Shown here in pieces: positions 1 through 11,424 of a DNA stretch of 64,000 nt. This DNA comes from Histophilus somni. GTDB taxonomy: Bacteria > Pseudomonadota > Gammaproteobacteria > Enterobacterales > Pasteurellaceae. Numbering within the stretch: the first letter of the stretch is position 1; each line of letters begins with the position of its first letter. The position numbers were made by a program, and so were the translations under genes. Below the pieces are notes generated by a model, which saw only the letters and a program-made list of their open reading frames with translations, was not told the origin of the DNA and did no database searches. Where the stretch lies: the NCBI RefSeq assembly GCF_014202395.1, contig NZ_JACHGQ010000002.1, forward strand, positions 124,001 to 188,000, read 5' to 3'.

Positions 1-104
1 TCCTTTAAATAAATTAATAGATACCAGAATCAGGGCTGATGATAAAAGGATTTTTTCTATCAGATAAATAGAAAAACAACAACGATAAGTATAATACCTC
101 GCTC

Positions 105-241
105 TATTCTCTTTCATCCAGACTATCACTGTCGGCTTTGGATTTTCACCAAATCTGCTGACCTTACTAAGATAAGTAAGCGCTCGTGGGCTTATATCGA
201 AATATTTACCACCGGTAGGGAGTTTCACCCTGCCCTGAGAA
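105..241 (-). promoter_or_regulatory. FMN riboswitch (RFN element)
   Basis: Read on the minus strand, this stretch has the conserved RFN-element blocks in order: the CAGGGCAGGGTGAAA start, CTCCCTACCGGTGG, GCCCACGAGCG, GGTCAGCAGATTTGGTG, and the closing CCGACAGTGATAGTCTGGATG. FMN binding to this leader shuts down riboflavin synthesis genes. The controlled gene lies beyond the left edge. The leader ends at base 1 with an AAAGGA-like ribosome site, so a start codon should follow immediately. The next plus-strand gene is ubiK, and in E. coli ubiK diverges from ribB, so ribB is the likely target. Confidence 0.93.
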
Positions 242-340
242 TGCATGTATAGTATATCTTAACGTTTAATAAGAAAAAATGTTTTTATTTTGAATAAGAT
301 TGCATACAATGGGGCAATTTATATCAAAATGGAGCTTATT

Positions 341-580
341 ATGCTAAATCCTAAAAAAATAGAACAAATTATGCAACAAATTCAAGATTCTCTCCCTCAA
401 GGTGTAAAAGACTTAGGGCAAGATGCCGAAATGAAACTAAAACAAGTCTTACAATCTCAATTATCTAAACTAGATATAGTGACAAGAGAAGAATTTGATG
501 TACAAACACAAGTTTTAATAAGAACTCGTGAAAAGCTGATTGAACTAGAGAAACGTTTAGAACAATTACAAGAAAAATAA
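341..580 (+). CDS. ubiK: UbiK family ubiquinone biosynthesis accessory factor
   Basis: This 79-residue acidic, helical protein has the UbiK/YqiC layout: MLNPKKIEQ at the start, a 'LGQDAEMKLKQVLQSQL' middle and a leucine-zipper-like coiled coil at the end (TREKLIELEKRLEQLQ). In the family it helps the soluble ubiquinone-biosynthesis complex with UbiJ and has membrane-fusogenic behaviour in vitro. I chose the ATG at 341 because GGAG lies six bases upstream. Upstream in-frame starts at 290 and 329 would add residues absent from the family. Its position next to the FMN riboswitch matches the enterobacterial ribB-ubiK arrangement. Confidence 0.9.
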   Translation: MLNPKKIEQIMQQIQDSLPQGVKDLGQDAEMKLKQVLQSQLSKLDIVTREEFDVQTQVLIRTREKLIELEKRLEQLQEK

Positions 581-635
581 AAAACTTACTAAGTGATTAC
601 CACACTTTTTATGCTACTCATTAAATATTCCCTAA

Positions 636-1931
<1,296 letters not shown>

Positions 1932-1935
1932 TATT

Positions 1936-2622
1936 ATGATTTTATTTGCTGGTGATCCACATGGAAGTTATTCCCATCTTTACCCTTTTATTCAAGAACA
2001 TGCAAATGTATCTCTTATTATTTTAGGTGATTTACAATTAACTACTTCTGATGAACTGGATAAACTGGCACAGTTTTGTGATCTTTGGTTTATCCATGGA
2101 AATCATGATAGCAAAACAGTTTCAGCATATGAGGCCTTATGGGGTACAAAATGGAAATCACGTAATTTACACGGTAAAGTTGTCGACATTCAAGGAATAA
2201 AAATTGCCGGATTAGGAGGCGTGTTTCGTGGACAAATTTGGATGCCACCAAATAAACCGCTCTTTTTTGATCATATCCATTATTGCCAATACGCTCCTCC
2301 GGAAAAAATTTGGCGAGGAGGTATTCCATTGCGTCATAGAACTTCAATCTTTCCTTCTGATATTGAAGCATTAGAAAAACAAAAAGCAGACATACTAATA
2401 TGTCATGAGGCACCAAAACCTCATCCTTTAGGATTTTCTGTTATTAATAATTTAGCCACATCAATGCAAGTAAAGCATATTTTTCACGGTCATCACCATG
2501 AGAGCTTTGACTACACAAAACGTCCAAATAAAAATCCTTTTAAAATTACCAATGTTGGATTCAGAAGTTTATGTAATATAAACGGAAATTTTTTATTGAT
2601 AGGAATTGATGATAGGGAATAG
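1936..2622 (+). CDS. Calcineurin-like metallophosphoesterase
   Basis: A 228-residue protein with the two-metal phosphoesterase motifs in order: GDPHGS (6-11), LGDLQ (31-35), HGNHDS (54-59), CHEAP near 156-160, and a HGHHHE metal site near 184-189. This family hydrolyses phosphomonoesters or phosphodiesters; the substrate cannot be told from sequence. The AAGGA ribosome site overlaps the end of nadR, which supports co-expression with NAD salvage. A nucleotide-related substrate is only a guess. No signal peptide is seen, so it should be cytoplasmic. Confidence 0.85.
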   Translation: MILFAGDPHGSYSHLYPFIQEHANVSLIILGDLQLTTSDELDKLAQFCDLWFIHGNHDSKTVSAYEALWGTKWKSRNLHGKVVDIQGIKIAGLGGVFRGQIWMPPNKPLFFDHIHYCQYAPPEKIWRGGIPLRHRTSIFPSDIEALEKQKADILICHEAPKPHPLGFSVINNLATSMQVKHIFHGHHHESFDYTKRPNKNPFKITNVGFRSLCNINGNFLLIGIDDRE

Positions 2623-2648
2623 AATAGAAAATAAATATGATTAGTACA

Positions 2649-2678
2649 AAAAAGCCCACATTTTACTGTGGGCTTTTT
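2649..2678. terminator. Bidirectional rho-independent terminator
   Basis: AAAAAGCCCACA and TGTGGGCTTTTT pair around the loop TTTTAC, with A and T tracts on the two flanks. It lies between the converging metallophosphoesterase gene and rplQ and can end both transcripts. Confidence 0.9.
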
Positions 2679-2692
2679 AAATGAGTTATAAA

Positions 2693-3079
2693 TTACTCTG
2701 TTTTAGCTTCTTCAGCCAAGGCTGGACGATCAACTAACTCAATGTACGCCATTGGAGCATTATCACCAGCACGGAAACCACATTTCAAAATACGAGTATA
2801 ACCACCCGCACGTTGTGCAAAACGTGGACCTAATTCATTAAATAATTTCGCAACTGTCTCGATGTTGCGTGTACGAGCAAAAGCTAAACGGCGGTTTGCA
2901 ACACTATCTACTTTCGCTAATGTAATTAACGGTTCAACTACACGACGTAATTCTTTTGCTTTAGGCAAGGTAGTTTTGATAATTTCGTGACTAACCAATG
3001 CACTAGCTAAATTACGGAATAGTGCCTGACGATGGCTACTATTACGATTTAGTTGACGTCCACTCTTACGATGACGCAT
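2693..3079 (-). CDS. rplQ: 50S ribosomal protein L17
   Basis: The 128-residue sequence begins [20 protein letters not shown], the L17 signature, and contains the conserved LITLAKVD and [17 protein letters not shown] segments. L17 sits near the polypeptide exit tunnel of the large subunit. It is the last gene of the alpha operon (rpsM-rpsK-rpsD-rpoA-rplQ), 41 bases after rpoA and just before a terminator. Its length is normal. Confidence 0.98.
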   Translation of the reverse strand: MRHRKSGRQLNRNSSHRQALFRNLASALVSHEIIKTTLPKAKELRRVVEPLITLAKVDSVANRRLAFARTRNIETVAKLFNELGPRFAQRAGGYTRILKCGFRAGDNAPMAYIELVDRPALAEEAKTE

Positions 3080-3120
3080 GACCTTATCCTTCTCAGAAAA
3101 ATCTTTAACCTATGACCAAA

Positions 3121-4110
3121 CTAGTCTTCAGCAATACTTGCTGGTGGCCAATTTTCGAGGCGCATACCAAGTGATAGACCGCGTGAAACAAGCACATCTT
3201 TAATCTCTGTAAGAGATTTTTTACCTAAATTAGGTGTTTTCAGTAACTCAACTTCAGTACGCTGTACCAAATCACCGATATAATGAATTGTTTCTGCTTT
3301 CAAACAGTTAGCAGAACGAACTGTCAACTCTAAGTCATCAACAGGACGCAATAAAATCGGATCAAACTCCGGTTTTTCTTCCTTAACTTCTGGTTGACGA
3401 ACATCTCGCAAATCAACAAAGGCATCTAGTTGCTCTGCTAAAATCGTTGCAGCACGACGGATCGCTTCCTCTGGCTCGATTGTGCCATTTGTTTCCAGTT
3501 CAATGACCAACTTATCTAAGTCAGTTCGTTGTTCAACACGTGCTGCTTGTACATTATAAGCAATACGATCAACTGGACTATAACAAGCATCAACTAACAA
3601 ACGACCAATCGGACGTTCTTCATCTAAAGAATGAACTCTAGATGATGCCGGCACATACCCTCTACCACGCTGTACACGAATACGCATATTAATAGACGCA
3701 TTTTCGTCTGTTAAGTGGCAGATAACATGATCAGGATTTACGATTTCAACATCACCATCATGAGTAATGTCAGCTGCAACAACAGGGCCAATTCCAGATT
3801 TGCTTAGTGTCAGAAAAACATTATCCTTATTCTGTACTTTAACCGCTAGACCTTTTAAGTTCAGAAGTACCTCAATAATATCCTCCTGAACACCTTCCTT
3901 ACTACTATATTCATGCAATACGCCATCTATTTCCACCTCGGTAACTGCATAGCCCGGCATAGAAGATAGAAGAATTCGACGCAATGCATTACCTAGAGTA
4001 TGACCAAAGCCACGCTCTAACGGTTCTAAGATCACTTTAGCATGAGTAGAACTAATTTGCTCAATATCAACTAAACGTGGCTTTAAAAATTCTGTAACAG
4101 AACCCTGCAT
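3121..4110 (-). CDS. rpoA: RNA polymerase alpha subunit
   Basis: 329 residues, the usual length. The N-terminal assembly domain has the conserved [23 protein letters not shown] segment (residues 29-51), and the C-terminal domain after about residue 245 has the helix-hairpin-helix region ([16 protein letters not shown]). The first domain dimerises and nucleates polymerase assembly. The second binds UP elements and activators such as CRP, whose sites occur elsewhere in this window. It lies between rpsD and rplQ as in E. coli. Confidence 0.99.
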   Translation of the reverse strand: MQGSVTEFLKPRLVDIEQISSTHAKVILEPLERGFGHTLGNALRRILLSSMPGYAVTEVEIDGVLHEYSSKEGVQEDIIEVLLNLKGLAVKVQNKDNVFLTLSKSGIGPVVAADITHDGDVEIVNPDHVICHLTDENASINMRIRVQRGRGYVPASSRVHSLDEERPIGRLLVDACYSPVDRIAYNVQAARVEQRTDLDKLVIELETNGTIEPEEAIRRAATILAEQLDAFVDLRDVRQPEVKEEKPEFDPILLRPVDDLELTVRSANCLKAETIHYIGDLVQRTEVELLKTPNLGKKSLTEIKDVLVSRGLSLGMRLENWPPASIAED

Positions 4111-4142
4111 TTTATCCTCTCTTTGCTACAAAGCCTTAACTA

Positions 4143-4763
4143 TTATTTAGAGTAAAGCTCTACGATCAGATGTTCGTTAATGTCTGCTGATAAATCAGAA
4201 CGCTCAGGAACACGTTTGAACACACCTTCCATTTTAGCTGCTTCGACTTCCAACCAAGTTGGTTTTTCTCTCTGCTCTGCTAATTCTAATGATGCTTTAA
4301 TACGTGCTTGCTTTTTAGATTTTTCACGAACAGCAACAACATCATTAACTGAAACTTGGAAAGATGGGATATTAACTACACGACCATTTACAACAATCGC
4401 TTTATGACTCACTAATTGACGAGCCTCAGCACGAGTTGCAGCAAAGCCCATGCGATAAACAACGTTATCCAATCGTCCTTCCAATAATACCAGTAAATTC
4501 TCCCCAGTATTACCTTTTAAGCGGTTTGCTTCTTTATAATAGTTACGGAATTGACGTTCTAAAATACCGTAAATACGGCGAACTTTTTGCTTTTCACGTA
4601 ATTGACTACCATAATCTGACAAACGCGGTTTACGAGCACCATGCTGACCAGGTGCTGTATCAATTTTACATTTTGTATCAATAGCACGCACACCAGACTT
4701 AAGGAATAAGTCAGTGCCTTCACGGCGGCTTAGCTTGAGCTTAGGACCCAAATATCTTGCCAT
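4143..4763 (-). CDS. rpsD: 30S ribosomal protein S4
   Basis: 206 residues starting [20 protein letters not shown] with the S4 RNA-binding domain ([34 protein letters not shown]). S4 nucleates 30S assembly and in enterobacteria represses its own alpha operon by binding the leader ahead of rpsM. A matching leader is present here at about 5555-5640. This is the cysteine-free form. Spacing to rpsK and rpoA is about 30 bases on each side. Confidence 0.99.
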   Translation of the reverse strand: MARYLGPKLKLSRREGTDLFLKSGVRAIDTKCKIDTAPGQHGARKPRLSDYGSQLREKQKVRRIYGILERQFRNYYKEANRLKGNTGENLLVLLEGRLDNVVYRMGFAATRAEARQLVSHKAIVVNGRVVNIPSFQVSVNDVVAVREKSKKQARIKASLELAEQREKPTWLEVEAAKMEGVFKRVPERSDLSADINEHLIVELYSK

Positions 4764-4792
4764 TTTCTTTCTCCAACTATCCTATGACGTCA

Positions 4793-5182
<390 letters not shown>

Positions 5183-5197
5183 TTAACCTTACCCCGA

Positions 5198-5554
5198 CTA
5201 TTTTTTGATCGGCTTACGTGGACCCTTGCGGGTACGCGCATTAGTTTTAGTACGTTGACCACGTACTGGTAAACCACGGCGATGACGTAAACCACGATAG
5301 CAACCTAAATCTAATAGGCGTTTAATGTTAAGTGTTACTTCACGACGTAAGTCACCTTCAACGGTAAATTTACCAACTTCGTCACGCAGTTTATCAATCT
5401 GCTCTTCAGACAATTCTCTGATCTTTACATCTTCAGCAATACCCGCAGCTGCACAAATTGCCTTAGCTCGAGTCTTACCGATACCGTAAATTGCAGTTAA
5501 AGCGATTACAGTATGTTTTTGATCAGGAATGTTAATGCCTGCAATACGGGCCAC
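5198..5554 (-). CDS. rpsM: 30S ribosomal protein S13 (GTG start)
   Basis: 118 residues, [30 protein letters not shown], ending in the basic tail GPRKPIKK. S13 contacts the P-site tRNA and forms bridges to the 50S subunit. The start is GTG inside AGGAGTGCATAGTGGCC, the same unusual start context as in E. coli, where the leader pseudoknot regulates initiation. It is the first gene of the alpha operon. Confidence 0.98.
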   Translation of the reverse strand: MARIAGINIPDQKHTVIALTAIYGIGKTRAKAICAAAGIAEDVKIRELSEEQIDKLRDEVGKFTVEGDLRREVTLNIKRLLDLGCYRGLRHRRGLPVRGQRTKTNARTRKGPRKPIKK

Positions 5555-5640
5555 TATGCACTCCTATTATTTTATTGATTAAATTTGATATACTGATCTT
5601 GAAAAGCCCGTTTCAGGATACTCAAACAGCATATCAAGGA
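5555..5640 (-). promoter_or_regulatory. Alpha-operon leader, S4-type ribosome-binding pseudoknot
   Basis: Read on the minus strand, the leader contains TTTGAGTATCCTGAAACGGG, then CTTTTCA, then AGGAGTGCATAGTGGCC. These blocks match my memory of the E. coli alpha-operon leader, in which ribosomal protein S4 stabilises a pseudoknot and traps the ribosome at the GTG start of rpsM. Conservation of the GTG start supports the same autoregulation here. This is recognition by eye; I have not folded the RNA. Confidence 0.75.
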
Positions 5641-5656
5641 CATAAATGAGCTGAGT

Positions 5657-5685
5657 ATTATATATACCCAGCTGGTTCTTTGCAA
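5657..5685 (-). promoter_or_regulatory. Probable alpha-operon promoter
   Basis: On the minus strand TTGCAA (5680-5685) and TATAAT (5657-5662) are 17 bases apart, an excellent sigma-70 promoter. It lies just after rpmJ and about 100 bases before rpsM, so it would drive rpsM-rpsK-rpsD-rpoA-rplQ and transcribe the S4-type leader. Confidence 0.75.
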
Positions 5686-5697
5686 GAAAAATATCAA

Positions 5698-5811
5698 TTA
5701 ACCTTGACGCTGTTTATGCTTAGGGTCGCTACATAATACACGAACAACACCTTCACGTTTAACAATTTTACAGTTACGACACATTTTCTTGACTGAAGCA
5801 CGAACTTTCAT
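5698..5811 (-). CDS. rpmJ: 50S ribosomal protein L36
   Basis: A short gene encoding 37 residues that begins [20 protein letters not shown] and ends DPKHKQRQG. Cys11, Cys14, Cys27 and His32 form the zinc ribbon of the C+ form of L36. It lies directly downstream of secY at the end of the spc operon, as in E. coli. Because this copy needs zinc, a zinc-independent paralogue may exist elsewhere in the genome, as in some other bacteria. Confidence 0.97.
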
Positions 5812-5838
5812 TACTTATCCTTTTTACTATATGGACAT

Positions 5839-7164
5839 TTATTGTCCAAAACCTTTAAGGTTTGCTTTTTTCAACGCAGATTCATATTTGGTTGACATTA
5901 AATGACTTTGAATCTGTACGATGAAATCCATAATTACAACTACAACAATCAACAAAGACGTTCCACCAAAATAAAACTGAACATTCCAAGCTGATGTCAT
6001 AATATAAGGAACTAAACATACAAACGTAATATATAATCCGCCAATTAATGTAAGGCGAGTCATAATTTTATCAATATAACGCGATGTTTGTTCACCTGGT
6101 CTAATTCCGGGTATAAATGCGCCAGACTTTTTCAAATTATCTGCTGTATCACGCGGATTATATTGCATTGCGGTATAAAAGAAACTAAAAAATATAATAG
6201 CCACAGCATAAACAATCAGATATAAAGGCTGTCCTGGATGTAATAATAGCGATAATTCAGTTAACCATTCCAAATTAGAACCTTGTCCAAACCAAGATGT
6301 TAACGTGGCAGGAAAAAGAATAATACTTGAAGCAAAAATTGCCGGAATAACTCCCGCCATATTTACTTTTAATGGTAGATGAGTTGAATGACCACCTACT
6401 ATCTGACGACCTTGTTGACGTTTTGCATACTCGACTTTAATTCTTCTTTGCCCTCTTTCAAAGAAAACAACAAAATAGGTCACCGCAAAAACAATTACTG
6501 CGATCAATAAAAGAACTAATAGATGCATTTGCCCTTGACGAGCTTGCTCAATAGTTTGACCAATTGCTGAAGGCAACCCTGCAACAATACCTGCAAAAAT
6601 AATTAAAGAAATGCCATTACCTATTCCACGCTCCGTAATTTGTTCACCTAACCACATTAGAAACATAGTCCCTGTTACAAGACTAATTACCGCTGTAAAG
6701 TAGAAACTAAAACCTAAATTAGGAACTAACCCAGGTAGCATATTAGGTAGACCAGTAGAAATACCGATTGCCTGAATAGTTGCTAATGCGAGAGTAGAAT
6801 AACGTGTATACTTACTAATTTTACGTCTTCCCGCATCTCCCTCTTTCTTCAACTCTGCTAAAGCAGGATGAACCGTGGTCAATAATTGAATAATAATCGA
6901 TGCTGAAATATAAGGCATGATACCTAATGCAAAAATTGACGCACGACTCAACGCACCACCAGAGAACATATTGAACATATCAATGATAGTGCCTTTTTGT
7001 TGTTCAAGTAATTGAGCCAGCACGGCCGCATCAATACCAGGAACCGGAATGAAAGAACCAATGCGGAAAACAATCAGTGCACCTAGCACAAATAATAATC
7101 TGCTTTTTAGTTCACTAGTACCGCTTTGAGTACTTCTATTTTGATAACCTGGTTGCTTAGCCAT
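5839..7164 (-). CDS. secY: Protein translocase subunit SecY
   Basis: 441 residues with ten hydrophobic segments and the SecY signatures [10 protein letters not shown] near the start, the plug-region [23 protein letters not shown], and [14 protein letters not shown]. SecY is the pore of the SecYEG channel in the inner membrane. The gene ends the spc operon after rplO (7-base gap) and before rpmJ. Length is normal. Confidence 0.99.
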   Translation of the reverse strand: MAKQPGYQNRSTQSGTSELKSRLLFVLGALIVFRIGSFIPVPGIDAAVLAQLLEQQKGTIIDMFNMFSGGALSRASIFALGIMPYISASIIIQLLTTVHPALAELKKEGDAGRRKISKYTRYSTLALATIQAIGISTGLPNMLPGLVPNLGFSFYFTAVISLVTGTMFLMWLGEQITERGIGNGISLIIFAGIVAGLPSAIGQTIEQARQGQMHLLVLLLIAVIVFAVTYFVVFFERGQRRIKVEYAKRQQGRQIVGGHSTHLPLKVNMAGVIPAIFASSIILFPATLTSWFGQGSNLEWLTELSLLLHPGQPLYLIVYAVAIIFFSFFYTAMQYNPRDTADNLKKSGAFIPGIRPGEQTSRYIDKIMTRLTLIGGLYITFVCLVPYIMTSAWNVQFYFGGTSLLIVVVVIMDFIVQIQSHLMSTKYESALKKANLKGFGQ

Positions 7165-7171
7165 TTGTTAA

Positions 7172-7606
7172 TTATTCCTCAATTGAACCGCCAGCAGCTT
7201 CAATAGCTACTTTTGCACCTTTAGTTACACCTAAACCACGAATGGTTACCGCAGTTTTAACTTCACCAGCAAGGATTACTTTCGCAAACCGGATATCCTT
7301 TGTTAAAACATTCGCTGCTTTTAATGTATCTAAAGTAATAATATTACCTTCTACTTTGGCTAAGTCGTTCAAACGAACTTCTGCTGTTACAGCTGATTTC
7401 ATTGAAGTAAAACCAAATTTCGGTAATCGACGATACAAAGGCATTTGACCACCCTCGAACCCACGACGAACACCGCCACCAGTACGAGCTTTCTGACCCT
7501 TATGACCACGACCACTTGTTTTACCTAAACCAGAACCAATACCACGACCTAGGCGTTTCGCATTGTGCTTAGCACCTTCAGCCGGAGATAGAGTATTTAA
7601 ACGCAT
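7172..7606 (-). CDS. rplO: 50S ribosomal protein L15
   Basis: 144 residues, [20 protein letters not shown], then the glycine- and arginine-rich [20 protein letters not shown] tail typical of L15, which threads into 23S rRNA. It lies four bases after rpmD and seven before secY in the spc operon. Length is the usual one. Confidence 0.98.
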
Positions 7607-7610
7607 TCTC

Positions 7611-7790
7611 TTACTCCTCCACTTTGACCATATATGAAACTTGGTTAATCATACCACGTATAGCCGGAGTATCAATTAACTCAACAGTATGATTAATACG
7701 GCGAAGACCTAGCCCACGTAAAGTAGCTTTGTGTTTTGGTAAACGAGCAATAGAACTACGAACTTGTGTTACTTTAATAGTTTTTGCCAT
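7611..7790 (-). CDS. rpmD: 50S ribosomal protein L30
   Basis: 59 residues starting [20 protein letters not shown], the bacterial L30 sequence. I chose the ATG at 7790. A second in-frame ATG lies at 7793 and a TTG at 7796, but the family begins MAKTIK. It follows rpsE almost without a gap and precedes rplO by four bases. Confidence 0.96.
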
Positions 7791-7796
7791 CATCAA

Positions 7797-8297
<501 letters not shown>

Positions 8298-8312
8298 CTA
8301 AAATTACCTCTA

Positions 8313-8666
8313 TTAGAACTGTAGACCAGCTTCACGGGCAGCATCCGCTAAAGACTGGACACGACCATGATACTTAAAACCGGAACGATCAAAAGCAACA
8401 CTTTTGATACCTTTTTCTAATGCACGCTCAGCAACAATTTTACCAACCACTGCCGCTGCATCTTTATTTCCAGTATATTTAACTTGCTCACTAATTGCTT
8501 TCTCAACTGTAGAGGCAGTAGCAAGCACTTCTGAACCGTTTGGTGCAATAACTTGTGCATAAATATGACGCGAAGTGCGGTGAATAACTAAACGAATTAC
8601 ACCTTGCTCTCTCATCATATGACGTGCACGAGCTGCACGACGGATACGAGCTGATTTCTTATCCAT
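8313..8666 (-). CDS. rplR: 50S ribosomal protein L18
   Basis: 117 residues starting [16 protein letters not shown], with the 5S-rRNA-binding core [20 protein letters not shown] and the ending [11 protein letters not shown]18 carries 5S rRNA into the large subunit with L5. It lies between rplF and rpsE in the spc operon. Confidence 0.99.
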   Translation of the reverse strand: MDKKSARIRRAARARHMMREQGVIRLVIHRTSRHIYAQVIAPNGSEVLATASTVEKAISEQVKYTGNKDAAAVVGKIVAERALEKGIKSVAFDRSGFKYHGRVQSLADAAREAGLQF

Positions 8667-8679
8667 AGTGTTACCTTAA

Positions 8680-9213
8680 TTATTTCTTCTTGGCCTCTTT
8701 CATACGTACAACTTCATCAGCATAACGTACCCCTTTACCTTTGTAAGGCTCAGGACGGCGATAAGCGCGAATATCAGCTGCAACCTGACCAATCAATTGC
8801 TTGTCAGCACTCTTCAGAACAATTTCTGTTTGTGATGGACATTCAGCAGTTACACCAGCTGGTAACACATGGTCAATAGGATGTGAAAAGCCTAAACTTA
8901 GCACAAGTACATTGCCTTTCATTTGTGCTCTATAACCAACACCCACCAACTGTAACTTTTTAGTAAAACCTTCATTAACACCGATAACCATCGCATTGAC
9001 CAATGCACGTGCTGTGCCTGATTGTGCATCAGCATTAGCAATACCTACACGAGGAGAGAATGTTAATTGATTATTATCTTGTTTAACTTCAACTGAGTTA
9101 TGAATGGTGCGAGATAACTCACCATTTTTACCTTTTACTGTTAGTAGCTGACCGTCAAGTTTTACCTCAACGCCGGCAGGAATACTAACAGGTGCTTTTG
9201 CAACACGAGACAT
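8680..9213 (-). CDS. rplF: 50S ribosomal protein L6
   Basis: 177 residues with the two repeated L6 domains and the conserved C-terminal block [20 protein letters not shown]6 lies near the factor-binding region of the 50S subunit. Its gene follows rpsH by 16 bases and precedes rplR by 13. Length is normal. Confidence 0.99.
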   Translation of the reverse strand: MSRVAKAPVSIPAGVEVKLDGQLLTVKGKNGELSRTIHNSVEVKQDNNQLTFSPRVGIANADAQSGTARALVNAMVIGVNEGFTKKLQLVGVGYRAQMKGNVLVLSLGFSHPIDHVLPAGVTAECPSQTEIVLKSADKQLIGQVAADIRAYRRPEPYKGKGVRYADEVVRMKEAKKK

Positions 9214-9229
9214 TTTCCTACCTCTCTTC

Positions 9230-9622
9230 TTAAGCTACGTAACAGATTATCTCACCGCCCAAGCCCGCTTGACGAGCTTTACGGTCAGTCATAATACCTT
9301 TAGATGTAGATACAACAGCAACACCCAATCCGCCCATCACTTTTGGCAATTCGTTTTTACGTTTGTAAATACGAAGGCCAGGACGGCTTACGCGCTGAAT
9401 ACTTTCTACAACCGGTTTTCCTTGGAAATATTTTAATGTAATTTCCAATTCAGGCTTAACGCCTTCCGAAACTTTAACGTTAGCAATATAACCTTCTTCC
9501 GCTAATACATTGGCAATAGCCACTTTTAGCTTGGATGAAGGCATACTAATCGCAACTTTATTCGCAGCTTGACCGTTACGAATACGAGTCAACATATCTG
9601 CGATTGGATCTTGCATACTCAT
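9230..9622 (-). CDS. rpsH: 30S ribosomal protein S8
   Basis: 130 residues starting [20 protein letters not shown] and ending with the S8 block [27 protein letters not shown]8 binds the central domain of 16S rRNA. In E. coli it also represses the spc operon by binding mRNA near rplE; I did not identify that target here. Confidence 0.99.
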
Positions 9623-9658
9623 TGTGCTTTTACTCCGATTCCAAAATAAAGTGGTAAA

Positions 9659-9964
9659 TTACCAACTTGCTTTCTTAAGACCTGGTATTTCGCCACGCAT
9701 AGCAGCTTCACGAACCTTAATACGGCTTAAACCAAACTTACGAAGAACTCCGTGAGGACGACCAGTTTGACGGCAACGATTACGCTGACGAACTGGACTA
9801 GAATCACGTGGAAGCGTTTGTAACTTCAACACTGCAGCCCAACGTTCTTCATCAGATGTATTTACATCAGAAATGACTTTCTTTAGTTCTTCACGTTTTT
9901 CGTAGAATTTATCAGCTAATTTAGCACGTTTTACATCGCGTGCGATCATTGATTGTTTTGCCAC
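9659..9964 (-). CDS. rpsN: 30S ribosomal protein S14
   Basis: 101 residues, [20 protein letters not shown], ending [24 protein letters not shown]. It is the long, zinc-free form without the CxxC pairs of short S14. S14 is in the 30S head. It lies between rplE and rpsH in the spc operon. Confidence 0.99.
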
Positions 9965-9975
9965 GATAACCTACC

Positions 9976-10844
<869 letters not shown>

Positions 10845-10856
10845 TACATTTTCTCC

Positions 10857-11240
<384 letters not shown>

Positions 11241-11300
11241 TTAAAATAAAAAACACCCTTTCGGGACGAACCCATCTACCCTATGGTAAACAGGTCGCAG

Positions 11301-11330
11301 AGTTTAGCACAATAGCACCGCACTTATCAA
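11301..11330 (-). promoter_or_regulatory. Candidate spc-operon promoter
   Basis: On the minus strand TTGATA (11325-11330) and TAAACT (11301-11306) are 18 bases apart, about 75 bases upstream of rplN. The spc operon needs a promoter here because the znuD-like gene separates it from rpsQ. The boxes are moderate matches, so this is a candidate only. A DNA uptake signal overlaps the spacer. Confidence 0.5.
11317..11325 (-). repeat. DNA uptake signal sequence (Hin type)
   Basis: ACCGCACTT is the complement of the nine-base core AAGTGCGGT recognised during Pasteurellaceae competence. This intergenic copy lies inside the spacer of the candidate spc promoter. Confidence 0.85.
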
Positions 11331-11376
11331 GTAACTTTTGGAAAAAGATAACAGGTTTCGTTAAAGAAAACATACT

Positions 11377-11402
11377 GCGGTTATTTTGCAAAAAACAACC
11401 GC
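11377..11402 (-). terminator. Hairpin after the znuD-like gene
   Basis: GCGGTT and AACCGC pair, extended by TTTT/AAAA after one mismatch, around the loop TTGC (minus-strand reading). It lies 23 bases after the receptor stop codon and may end that transcript. No clear T tract follows on the minus strand, so this is weak. Confidence 0.35.
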
Positions 11403-11424
11403 TCTTTGATATCCTCACGAACAA

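Noticed and set aside
2090-2416. 108-codon minus-strand frame inside the metallophosphoesterase gene
   Set aside because: It lies fully antisense to a gene with clear family motifs, has no ribosome site and resembles nothing known.
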